A stretch of DNA of 11,773 bases from Oscillospiraceae bacterium (GTDB lineage: Bacteria; Bacillota; Clostridia; Oscillospirales; Acutalibacteraceae). The stretch covers positions 1 through 11,773 of the forward strand of contig JAFLUO010000054.1 in the NCBI GenBank assembly GCA_022508705.1. Direction: 5' to 3'. Position 1 is the stretch's first letter. Each line of letters starts with the position of its first letter. Both the position numbers and the translations under genes were made by a program. The notes beneath the pieces were generated by a model. That model searched no databases. It was not told where the DNA came from and saw only the letters and a list, made by a program, of their open reading frames with translations. Positions 7,032-11,773 of this stretch are shown piece after piece.

Positions 7032-7095
7032 CCGCCGAGAAAATCGGCATCCTTCCCCTTGGGGTGACTAACAAGGGGCAAAGTCCATAAGGAGG
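7032..7095 (+). promoter_or_regulatory. Structured rpsF leader, possible S6:S18 autoregulatory RNA
   Basis: The leader of about 70 nt contains hairpin 1, GCCGA/TCGGC (7034-7048), and hairpin 2, CCCCTTG (7055-7061) / CAAGGGG (7072-7078), with loop GGGTGACTAA. TCCTT (7050-7054) can pair with AAGGA (7089-7093) of the ribosome binding site. Loop GACT (7066-7069) can pair with AGTC (7082-7085) as a pseudoknot. Many bacteria carry a leader motif bound by the S6:S18 complex in front of this operon. I could not confirm the published consensus by eye. Confidence 0.5.
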
Positions 7096-7103
7096 TGCAA
7101 AAG

Positions 7104-7382
7104 ATGTCAAAATACGAATCGATTTTTGTCTTTTCAGTAGCTGAAGGTGAAGAAAAGGCAGCAGAGCTTAATGCAAAATTCAAGGCTCTTATCGAAGCAA
7201 ACGGCACTCTTGAAAGCGTTGATGAATGGGGTAAGAGAAGACTTGCTTATCTCATCAATGATGAAGCAGAGGGCTTCTATGTGCTTTACAATTTTGAAAG
7301 TGCAGCAGATTTCCCTGCAGAGCTTGACCGTATTGCAAAAATCACTGACGGTGTACTCCGTACACTGATCATCAAGAAGTAA
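7104..7382 (+). CDS. rpsF: 30S ribosomal protein S6
   Basis: The 92-residue protein S6 binds the central domain of 16S rRNA together with S18 in the platform of the 30S subunit. It begins SKYESIFVF and contains the family block VDEWGKRRLAYLINDEAEGFYVLYNF (broken in the middle by the usual WG-KR-LAY core), then FPAELDRIAKITDGVLRTLI. The length is normal. The ATG at 7104 has a full AAGGAGG (7089-7095) 8 nt upstream. An in-frame GTG at 7095 overlaps that ribosome binding site and is rejected. It is first in the conserved rpsF-ssb-rpsR operon, with a 15-nt gap to ssb. Confidence 0.97.
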   Translation: MSKYESIFVFSVAEGEEKAAELNAKFKALIEANGTLESVDEWGKRRLAYLINDEAEGFYVLYNFESAADFPAELDRIAKITDGVLRTLIIKK

Positions 7383-7397
7383 TCGGAGGTAAATGTT

Positions 7398-7868
7398 ATG
7401 CTGAATTGTGCAGTTATTATGGGCAGACTTACTGCCACTCCCGAGCTTCGTACAACAGGTACGGGCATTTCCGTTACTTCTTTTACTGTTGCTGTTGACC
7501 GCGCTTATGCAAAGCAGGGCGAAGAAAGACAGACAGATTTTATTAACGTAGTTGCTTGGCGCAATACTGCTGATTTTGTAACCCGCTTCTTTACAAAGGG
7601 TCAAATGATTGCAGTTCAGGGGTCCATTCAGACTCGTAATTATGAAGATAAAAACGGTAATAAGCGTACAGCGGTTGAGATTGTTGCTGACAGCGTTTCA
7701 TTCTGCGGAAGCAAGAGTGAGAGCGGCGGCAATACTTATGCTCAGCCTCAGGCTGCTGCACCTGCAGTTTCTTACCAGAGCGCAGACGCAGGCAGCTTCT
7801 CGGTTTTACCCGATGATTCTCAGGGATTTCCTTTCGGCGCAGATGACGACGAAGGACTTCCGTTTTGA
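7398..7868 (+). CDS. ssb: Single-stranded DNA-binding protein
   Basis: SSB coats single-stranded DNA in replication, repair and recombination. Its acidic tail recruits partner proteins. The 156 residues comprise an N-terminal OB fold of about 105 residues (begins MLNCAVIMGRLTATPELR, with the WRNTADFV and GSIQTRNYED blocks), a low-complexity linker of about 40 residues rich in Ala, Gln and Ser, and the C-terminal tip DDDEGLPF, which matches the DDxxPF-type partner-binding tail. The ATG at 7398 follows CGGAGGT at about 8 nt. An out-of-frame ATG lies 5 nt earlier. It sits between rpsF and rpsR, the standard place for the essential ssb in Firmicutes. Confidence 0.97.
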   Translation: MLNCAVIMGRLTATPELRTTGTGISVTSFTVAVDRAYAKQGEERQTDFINVVAWRNTADFVTRFFTKGQMIAVQGSIQTRNYEDKNGNKRTAVEIVADSVSFCGSKSESGGNTYAQPQAAAPAVSYQSADAGSFSVLPDDSQGFPFGADDDEGLPF

Positions 7869-7894
7869 TTTATTCTAAATAGGAGGAATACACA

Positions 7895-8137
7895 ATGGCT
7901 TACGAAAAGGGTTCAAGACCCGTTAGAAAAGCACGCAAAAAAGTTTGTGCTTTTTGTGTAGAAAAGGTTGATACAATTGATTATAAAGATGCTGCAAAGC
8001 TTCGTCGTTACACCTCTGACCGTGCAAAAATCCTTCCTCGCAGAGTAACAGGCACTTGCGCATATCACCAGAGAGAGCTTACAACAGCTATTAAAAGAGC
8101 AAGACAGATAGCTCTTCTTCCTTACACAAACGACTAA
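7895..8137 (+). CDS. rpsR: 30S ribosomal protein S18, zinc-binding (C+) type
   Basis: The 80-residue S18 partners S6 on the 30S platform. The conserved core is intact: IDYKDAAKLRRYTSDRAKILPRR, then VTGT, then the C-terminal AIKRARQIALLPY. It carries Cys18, Cys21, Cys55 and His58 (CAFC and CAYH), the ligand set of a zinc-ribbon C+ S18. The B. subtilis protein, as I recall it, lacks most of these. The ATG has TAGGAGGA about 9 nt upstream, and the gene lies 26 nt after ssb. A strong terminator follows 8 nt after the stop, closing the operon. Confidence 0.97.
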   Translation: MAYEKGSRPVRKARKKVCAFCVEKVDTIDYKDAAKLRRYTSDRAKILPRRVTGTCAYHQRELTTAIKRARQIALLPYTND

Positions 8138-8145
8138 TTAAAACT

Positions 8146-8174
8146 AAGAGGGTAGATTTTCTACCCTCTTTTTT
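8146..8174 (+). terminator. Terminator of rpsF-ssb-rpsR
   Basis: An 11-bp perfect stem, AAGAGGGTAGA (8146-8156) / TCTACCCTCTT (8160-8170), with loop TTT runs into a six-T tract. Confidence 0.95.
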
Positions 8175-8189
8175 ATGCTGTATATAGGA

Positions 8190-8216
8190 TTCAGCTCCCT
8201 CTTTGAGGGAGCTGAA
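8190..8216. repeat. 12-bp perfect palindromic hairpin
   Basis: TTCAGCTCCCTC (8190-8201), loop TTT, GAGGGAGCTGAA (8205-8216). It has no T tract on either side, so it is not a terminator. It resembles intergenic palindromes (CTCCCTC...GAGGGAG) that I recall as dispersed in clostridial genomes; copy number cannot be judged here. Confidence 0.7.
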
Positions 8217-8228
8217 ATCGGTTGCCTT

Positions 8229-8311
8229 GTAGGGGCGAGTTTCCACGCTCGCCCGAAACACAATAAAATAAAGCAAAAAACTTAAGGGAGGGCATGGAAG
8301 CCCTCCCCTAC
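8229..8311. repeat. Two-hairpin inverted-repeat element, left copy
   Basis: The element starts GTAGGGG and ends CCCCTAC, its reverse complement. Hairpin A is GGGCGAG (8233-8239) / CTCGCCC (8248-8254) with loop TTTCCACG. Hairpin B is GGGAGGGC (8286-8293) / GCCCTCCC (8300-8307) with loop ATGGAA, which is TTCCAT on the other strand. It lies between the convergent ends of rpsR and the XRE gene. Read on the minus strand, hairpin B is followed after 5 nt by six T, so it may also terminate the XRE gene. Confidence 0.85.
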
Positions 8312-8327
8312 TGCATTTATTTGACTT

Positions 8328-8675
8328 TTACGAACTAGATTTTAATGATTCGGTGTTCTTTTTATGATTGAGCTTTATCATTGCCTTGCCTTGTTCTAAA
8401 TAAATTTCTTGTTGCTCCGGCGTTAGCGAACGGAAAATATGAAGAATCTCATTTTCAAGATGATTATCAGCCTCTTTAGAACAGTGACCCAGCAAATAAT
8501 CGATTGACACGTCAAAAAAGTCCGCCAATCGCTTGAGCGTTTCAAAATCCGGTTCACGGCTGTCTTGAATATAATTACCTAATGTGGATGCGGCTATATT
8601 TAAGCTCATTGCTAATTGCTTTTGCGTAATTCCCCTGTCATTTAACAGCTTTCTTAAAGTATCTCCGAATGACAA
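8328..8675 (-). CDS. XRE-family transcriptional repressor
   Basis: This 115-residue protein has a Cro/C1-type DNA-binding domain at about residues 6-62. Helix 2 to helix 3 is TQKQLAMSLNIAASTLGNYI (17-36), then REPDFETLKRLADFFDVSIDYLLGH, which is the standard ending. The C-terminal 50 residues (SLTPEQQEIYLEQGKAMIK) form a short helical, probably dimerising tail typical of phage- or ICE-style Firmicutes regulators. The start is TTG at 8675, with GGGGGTGA 6 nt upstream and no nearer ATG. It diverges from the secreted protein gene. Repeats over that gene's promoter (8731-8770) suggest it represses its neighbour and perhaps itself. The rest of the regulated circuit, such as an inducer, is not visible. 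Confidence 0.92.
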   Translation of the reverse strand: MSFGDTLRKLLNDRGITQKQLAMSLNIAASTLGNYIQDSREPDFETLKRLADFFDVSIDYLLGHCSKEADNHLENEILHIFRSLTPEQQEIYLEQGKAMIKLNHKKNTESLKSSS

Positions 8676-8730
8676 AATAGGTCACCCCCTTAATGTTTAA
8701 TAATACATAATAAAAGTAATTATTTCGACT

Positions 8731-8776
8731 TTTTGACACAAAATGTGTTGACAAAACTAAAAATGTGTAATAAAAT
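8731..8776 (+). promoter_or_regulatory. Promoter and candidate operator of the secreted-protein gene
   Basis: A perfect -35 TTGACA (8748-8753), a 17-nt spacer and a -10 TAAAAT (8771-8776). Overlapping the -35 is the inverted repeat ACACA-AAA-TGTGT (8736-8748). AAATGTGT occurs at 8741 and again at 8761, exactly 20 bp apart, so both lie on the same helix face. A second TTGACA at 8733 precedes it. This looks like a repressor site for the divergent XRE protein. Confidence 0.65.
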
Positions 8777-8807
8777 AATGAAAAACAAATTTAGGAGTGA
8801 TTTAATT

Positions 8808-9899
8808 ATGCAAACAATCAAAAAAATATTCGCACTTATCCTTAGTGTGTGTTTGGCGGTGGGAATGCTTGCTGTTATGGCTTTTGCACAAGAGGCTCAA
8901 ACAAATGTAACTATTCGGTATTACGGACCGACCACATTCAAAATCGGAGATATGATATCTGACGAAGATAATGTTGTTTATTTTGAGAACTTAGATCCGG
9001 AACAGTACTATATCGTTCCTGAGATTTTCAGTGAAAATGGCGAATTTTTAGACGATTACAGCTTATTTTTCGGTGGTTTCGGCGATGGTCCGTTTGTAGC
9101 TATTGATGAAACCGGATGTGCAAAAGTGAACGTTTTAATGGGTGGTTTAGGTACATTTTATAAGCCCGGTACATTCAGTTATCAATACGCATATGTTTAT
9201 ACACCGGATTGGGATCAGTTCAATTATGATAATTGTGAATTTACGCCGGTGGGAACTCCAATCGTTTTTACAATCGAAGAGCCGGTAATTCAAACAAATC
9301 TGCCGGAATCCGTTAAGGTGAATGACAGCATTACATTGACAACGGAGCTGACCAATGTAAATTTGGAAAACAAAGACGTTGCATATTATTTAGATGAGGA
9401 TAATTATTGGTTTGATGATGCTGTACCCGAAATCAAGGGCTTGATAGGTGACGAGTCTCATCGCGGTGAGGAGGCCGCATATCAACCTTCGGTCGAGATA
9501 TTAGAGGGTGCTGATATTGTTGCACAATCTAATCAGGATTATTCAAATACTTTAAAATCCAGTGAAACACTCACCTTTACAGGTACAGGCACTGTAAAAT
9601 TAAAAGTGAAATATACTCAGTTTGTCACTGCCGTCAGCCAATCACAACTTAAAAATATATATGATGATAACGGTGAATGGCTTGGAAATGAATTTTTAGG
9701 TTATGATACTTACAGTCCGGAAAAAATTATCACTATTGAGGTGACCGACAGTGAGGCGAGCACTGAAAATTCGCAGAATGTGGAAATTCCCAACACTGAT
9801 AGCGAATGGGGCAATACGGCGGCAATATATGCAATTATTGTAATTATGCCCGTATTCGGAATTGCTGTAATTCGCAGAAAAAAGAATTTTGTAAAGTAA
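8808..9899 (+). CDS. Secreted, C-terminally anchored surface protein of unknown function
   Basis: This 363-residue protein has a clear signal peptide (MQTIKKIFALILSVCLAVG and on, cleavage likely after the AFA at 25-27). An acidic extracellular region rich in Tyr, Asp, Asn and Thr, about 300 residues long with beta-type patterning, carries no domain I recognise. The C-terminus is built like a wall-sorting signal: IPNTD (327-331), an 18-residue hydrophobic helix (338-355), then RRKKNFVK. The motif differs from LPxTG at positions 1 and 5 (I for L, D for G), so sortase use is uncertain; it may simply stay membrane-anchored. The ATG at 8808 has AGGAGTG 8 nt upstream. The frame extends back to 8733, but that extension overlaps the promoter and is rejected. 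It is divergent from the XRE gene, within the inverted-repeat-bounded segment. Confidence 0.85.
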   Translation: MQTIKKIFALILSVCLAVGMLAVMAFAQEAQTNVTIRYYGPTTFKIGDMISDEDNVVYFENLDPEQYYIVPEIFSENGEFLDDYSLFFGGFGDGPFVAIDETGCAKVNVLMGGLGTFYKPGTFSYQYAYVYTPDWDQFNYDNCEFTPVGTPIVFTIEEPVIQTNLPESVKVNDSITLTTELTNVNLENKDVAYYLDEDNYWFDDAVPEIKGLIGDESHRGEEAAYQPSVEILEGADIVAQSNQDYSNTLKSSETLTFTGTGTVKLKVKYTQFVTAVSQSQLKNIYDDNGEWLGNEFLGYDTYSPEKIITIEVTDSEASTENSQNVEIPNTDSEWGNTAAIYAIIVIMPVFGIAVIRRKKNFVK

Positions 9900-9949
9900 T
9901 AAGATAATTACACAGAATGTGATATGCTCACTGACACAATTTTAATGTA

Positions 9950-10031
9950 GTAGGGGCAGGCTTCCACGCCTGCCCGTATTTTTCTGATTGATTTGAACGC
10001 GTTTTGGGCGAGCGTGGAAACTCGCCCCTAC
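9950..10031. repeat. Two-hairpin inverted-repeat element, right copy
   Basis: The element starts GTAGGGG and ends CCCCTAC. Hairpin C is GGGCAGGC (9954-9961) / GCCTGCCC (9968-9975) with loop TTCCAC. It is followed by GTATTTTTCT, so it can serve as terminator of the surface-protein gene. Hairpin D is GGGCGAG (10006-10012) / CTCGCCC (10021-10027). The outer 26 nt (10006-10031) are an exact inverted copy of 8229-8254. It lies between two convergent genes, like the left copy. Confidence 0.85.
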
Positions 10032-10036
10032 TTTTT

Positions 10037-11074
10037 TTATGACATTATTTTATCAAATAACTCTTCCGCCGTTTTTTTCGCATTATCAACGTCGCTGTAC
10101 GGTAAAAGCAGTCTGTTCATTTTTCGCCGTTCATCTCTGCCGTTGTAAATGCAGGAAACGGCATTTTCTATATATGTATTTTCTGCCTCATTCAAAAGTT
10201 TACATTTGGTTTTAATATCCTTTGGCACTAAAGTGAATTTTTCAGTGTTAATTCTGTAAGTAGGGGCAAAGGGCAGAGGGTGATTTTCGTCTGAACGGAC
10301 AAAGGCAAAACTGCTTTGCGGTAACAGTATCATTTGCGGAATAGTGCGCAGGAACAAATCGGGAATAAGTATAAATTCCTCGTTTGCCGAAATCAGTCTG
10401 TCTCGGATTATTCCTGCAATTATTGCGGAAGTAAATGCGTGTTCATCTTCCAGTTCAATAACAGTTTCATAGTTTTCAAATACCGTGTTCCATACAGTAT
10501 GTATTCCAAGGGGAGTTACAGCGGAAAGAAATTTTATAACAGGCTTACCTTGCCGCACATTTAAAGGCAATTTTTTTAAAATTCGTTTAAGCGCATTTAT
10601 CATTCTGTCGTCTACAAGATAATCAGATAAAAGCGAATTTCGGTTTTCCTTACAAATATTTGCAAGATTCAGAAGCGAAATCGCTTTTTTGTATTGCTTT
10701 TTTTCAGCTAAATAATGCTCTGTAATTTGATTTTTATCATCCTGTGTGATTGCAGGCTTCTTTGATAAACTAATTTCGCTTTCACACGCTCCGAGGGATA
10801 CGGGGCAAACCCTGCTGTAAGGGGAATCGGCTAAAATGAAGGTGTCGAAATTTTTAATGTAAATTCCGTTGGGAGTTTCATCGTAAAACGGGGAATATTC
10901 TACAATACTATATCCCTTAAAATGTTTTATAAGCTCATCAAAAAAAATAGACCTCTCAAAATCCGTTCCGTTGGGTATTATGTAAAATTTACTTTCAGGG
11001 TGCTTTTCACACAGAACCTTGCAGTTGCACAAAAGTCCTGATGCGGTCAACACGGACGAATAATACTTTTCCAA
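10037..11074 (-). CDS. Uncharacterised protein resembling PRK06851-type tandem P-loop proteins, with degraded nucleotide loops
   Basis: The product is 345 residues with no signal peptide or membrane helix, so cytoplasmic. It appears to be two copies of one fold. Half 1 runs from FYIIPNGTDFERS through IVEYSPFYDETPNGIYIKNF to TFILADSPYS. Half 2 runs from TVIELEDEHAFTS through FILIPDLFLRTIPQMILLPQ to FAFVRSDENHPL. This order, plus the middle block FLSAVTPLGIHTVWNTVFENY, recalls PRK06851-type ATPases. There the loops read GxPGTGKS; here neither half has a GK[ST]. It may be a non-catalytic relative. The family call is by eye and tentative. The start is TTG at 11074, with GAGGTGA ending about 6 nt before it; the GTG at 11083 is inside that ribosome binding site. 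It diverges from fba. Confidence 0.7.
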   Translation of the reverse strand: MEKYYSSVLTASGLLCNCKVLCEKHPESKFYIIPNGTDFERSIFFDELIKHFKGYSIVEYSPFYDETPNGIYIKNFDTFILADSPYSRVCPVSLGACESEISLSKKPAITQDDKNQITEHYLAEKKQYKKAISLLNLANICKENRNSLLSDYLVDDRMINALKRILKKLPLNVRQGKPVIKFLSAVTPLGIHTVWNTVFENYETVIELEDEHAFTSAIIAGIIRDRLISANEEFILIPDLFLRTIPQMILLPQSSFAFVRSDENHPLPFAPTYRINTEKFTLVPKDIKTKCKLLNEAENTYIENAVSCIYNGRDERRKMNRLLLPYSDVDNAKKTAEELFDKIMS

Positions 11075-11123
11075 AAAAATCACCTCATTTTTATATTATT
11101 CGTTATACCGTTATTTGTTAATG

Positions 11124-11152
11124 TTGACTTTTGAGTAAGTCTAATGTATAAT
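11124..11152 (+). promoter_or_regulatory. Promoter of fba
   Basis: A -35 TTGACT (11124-11129), a 17-nt spacer and a perfect -10 TATAAT (11147-11152). The start of transcription should be near 11159, with a leader of about 26 nt. Confidence 0.88.
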
Positions 11153-11184
11153 ATGTTCGATTTTTTATAAGGAGTGTATCTATT

Positions 11185-11773
11185 ATGCCATTAGTAACAA
11201 CAACAGAAATGTTTAAAAAAGCATACGAAGGCGGTTATGCCATTGGTGCTTTTAACGTAAACAATATGGAGATTATTCAGGGAATTACAAGAGCGGCAAA
11301 AAAGCTTAACGCTCCCGTTATTCTTCAGTGCTCTTCGGGCGCCAGAAAATACGCGGCACACGGCTACCTTGTAGCAATGGTAAAGGCTGCTGCTGAGGAA
11401 ACAGGACTTCCCATTGCTCTTCACCTTGACCACGGCCCCGATTTTGAAACCTGCAAAGCTTGCATTGACGGCGGCTTTACATCAGTTATGATTGACGGCA
11501 GCCACCTTCCCTATGAGGAAAATGTTGCTCTCACAAAAAAGGTTGTTGATTATGCACACGCTCACGGCGTAGTTGTTGAGGGTGAGCTTGGTACTCTTGC
11601 CGGCGTTGAAGATGACGTTGTAGTTGAAGAAGGCCATGAGTCTTACACAAAGCCCGAGCAGGTTGAGGATTTCGTTACAAGAACAGGTGTTGACTCCCTC
11701 GCAATTGCTATCGGTACTTCACACGGTGCATACAAATTCAAGCCCGGTCAGAAGCCCCAGCTTCGTTTTGATA
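11185..11773 (+). CDS. fba: Fructose-bisphosphate aldolase, class II (3' end outside the window)
   Basis: This zinc-dependent aldolase interconverts fructose-1,6-bisphosphate with dihydroxyacetone phosphate and glyceraldehyde-3-phosphate in glycolysis and gluconeogenesis. The visible 196 residues begin MPLVTTTEMFKKAYEGGYA and show GAFNVNN, then LHLDHG with catalytic Asp82 and zinc ligand His83. VEGELG follows with metal ligand Glu134, then IAIGTSHGAYKF with zinc ligand His180. The set marks class II. About 100-120 residues should remain beyond the edge. The ATG at 11185 follows AAGGAG (11169-11174) at 10 nt. It has its own promoter and diverges from the pseudo-ATPase-like gene. Confidence 0.96.
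   Translation, partial: MPLVTTTEMFKKAYEGGYAIGAFNVNNMEIIQGITRAAKKLNAPVILQCSSGARKYAAHGYLVAMVKAAAEETGLPIALHLDHGPDFETCKACIDGGFTSVMIDGSHLPYEENVALTKKVVDYAHAHGVVVEGELGTLAGVEDDVVVEEGHESYTKPEQVEDFVTRTGVDSLAIAIGTSHGAYKFKPGQKPQLRFD

Noticed and set aside
7134..7604. Minus-strand open frame of 156 codons across rpsF and ssb
   Set aside because: It is antisense to two certain housekeeping genes, has no ribosome binding site, and its protein resembles nothing.
8190..8311. CRISPR array
   Set aside because: The repeats are palindromic, inverted and divergent in sequence, with unequal spacing and no cas genes.
8733..8807. N-terminal extension of the surface protein upstream of 8808
   Set aside because: It overlaps the promoter and would bury the signal peptide. 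The ATG at 8808 has a well-placed AGGAGTG.
8328..9899. Toxin-antitoxin pair made of the XRE gene and its neighbour
   Set aside because: The genes are divergent, and the partner is a 363-residue secreted anchored protein rather than a small cytoplasmic toxin.
8229..10031. Insertion sequence or prophage remnant
   Set aside because: Inverted repeats are present, but there is no transposase, integrase or target-site duplication, so only a repeat-bounded segment can be claimed.

Overview
The window reads as chromosomal DNA of a low-GC Firmicute, most likely a gut-type member of the Clostridia. The signs are an rpsF-ssb-rpsR operon of Gram-positive layout, AT-rich intergenic DNA with near-consensus sigma-A promoters (TTGACA, 17 nt, TATAAT), strong AGGAGG-type ribosome binding sites, TTG and GTG starts, a XRE / small membrane protein / ABC module of the kind common in clostridia, and short GC-rich palindromes of a type scattered through clostridial genomes. 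The taxonomic call is an inference; no 16S gene is present.

Layout. 1-72 (-) is tRNA-Thr(GGU) with its own consensus promoter, divergent from a GtrA-family membrane protein (210-665 +). A hairpin terminator and a strong promoter separate this from trpS (860-1867 +), followed by a small six-cysteine TIGR04076-like protein (1932-2282 +) and a terminator that looks bidirectional. A minus-strand operon fills 5340 to 2494: XRE regulator, four-helix membrane protein, ABC ATPase, ABC-2 permease of the NatA/NatB (YhaQ/YhaP) type. Its promoter carries a palindrome over the predicted transcription start. Divergent from it is an O-antigen ligase/polymerase-like polytopic protein (5535-6989 +). Next comes rpsF-ssb-rpsR (7104-8137 +) behind a structured leader, ending in a strong terminator.

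The stretch 8229-10031 is the most unusual part. Perfect 26-bp inverted repeats bound a divergent pair: a XRE-type repressor (-) and a secreted, membrane- or wall-anchored protein (+). Each outer repeat is partnered with an inner variant copy, so there are two two-hairpin elements of 82-83 bp, and the stems vary between copies by paired changes. Then comes a minus-strand gene (11074-10037) that looks like a tandem-domain P-loop protein of the PRK06851 type with both nucleotide-binding loops degraded. The window ends inside fba, class II fructose-bisphosphate aldolase (11185 to the edge, +).

Most of the content is housekeeping: translation (tRNA-Thr, TrpRS, S6, S18), DNA replication and repair (SSB) and glycolysis (Fba), mixed with envelope functions (GtrA, Wzy-like, ABC exporter, surface protein). 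I do not see an unmistakable new system. The best candidates for something undescribed are the repeat-bounded regulator/surface-protein cassette, the pseudo-ATPase-like gene, and the possible leader peptide in front of the ABC ATPase.
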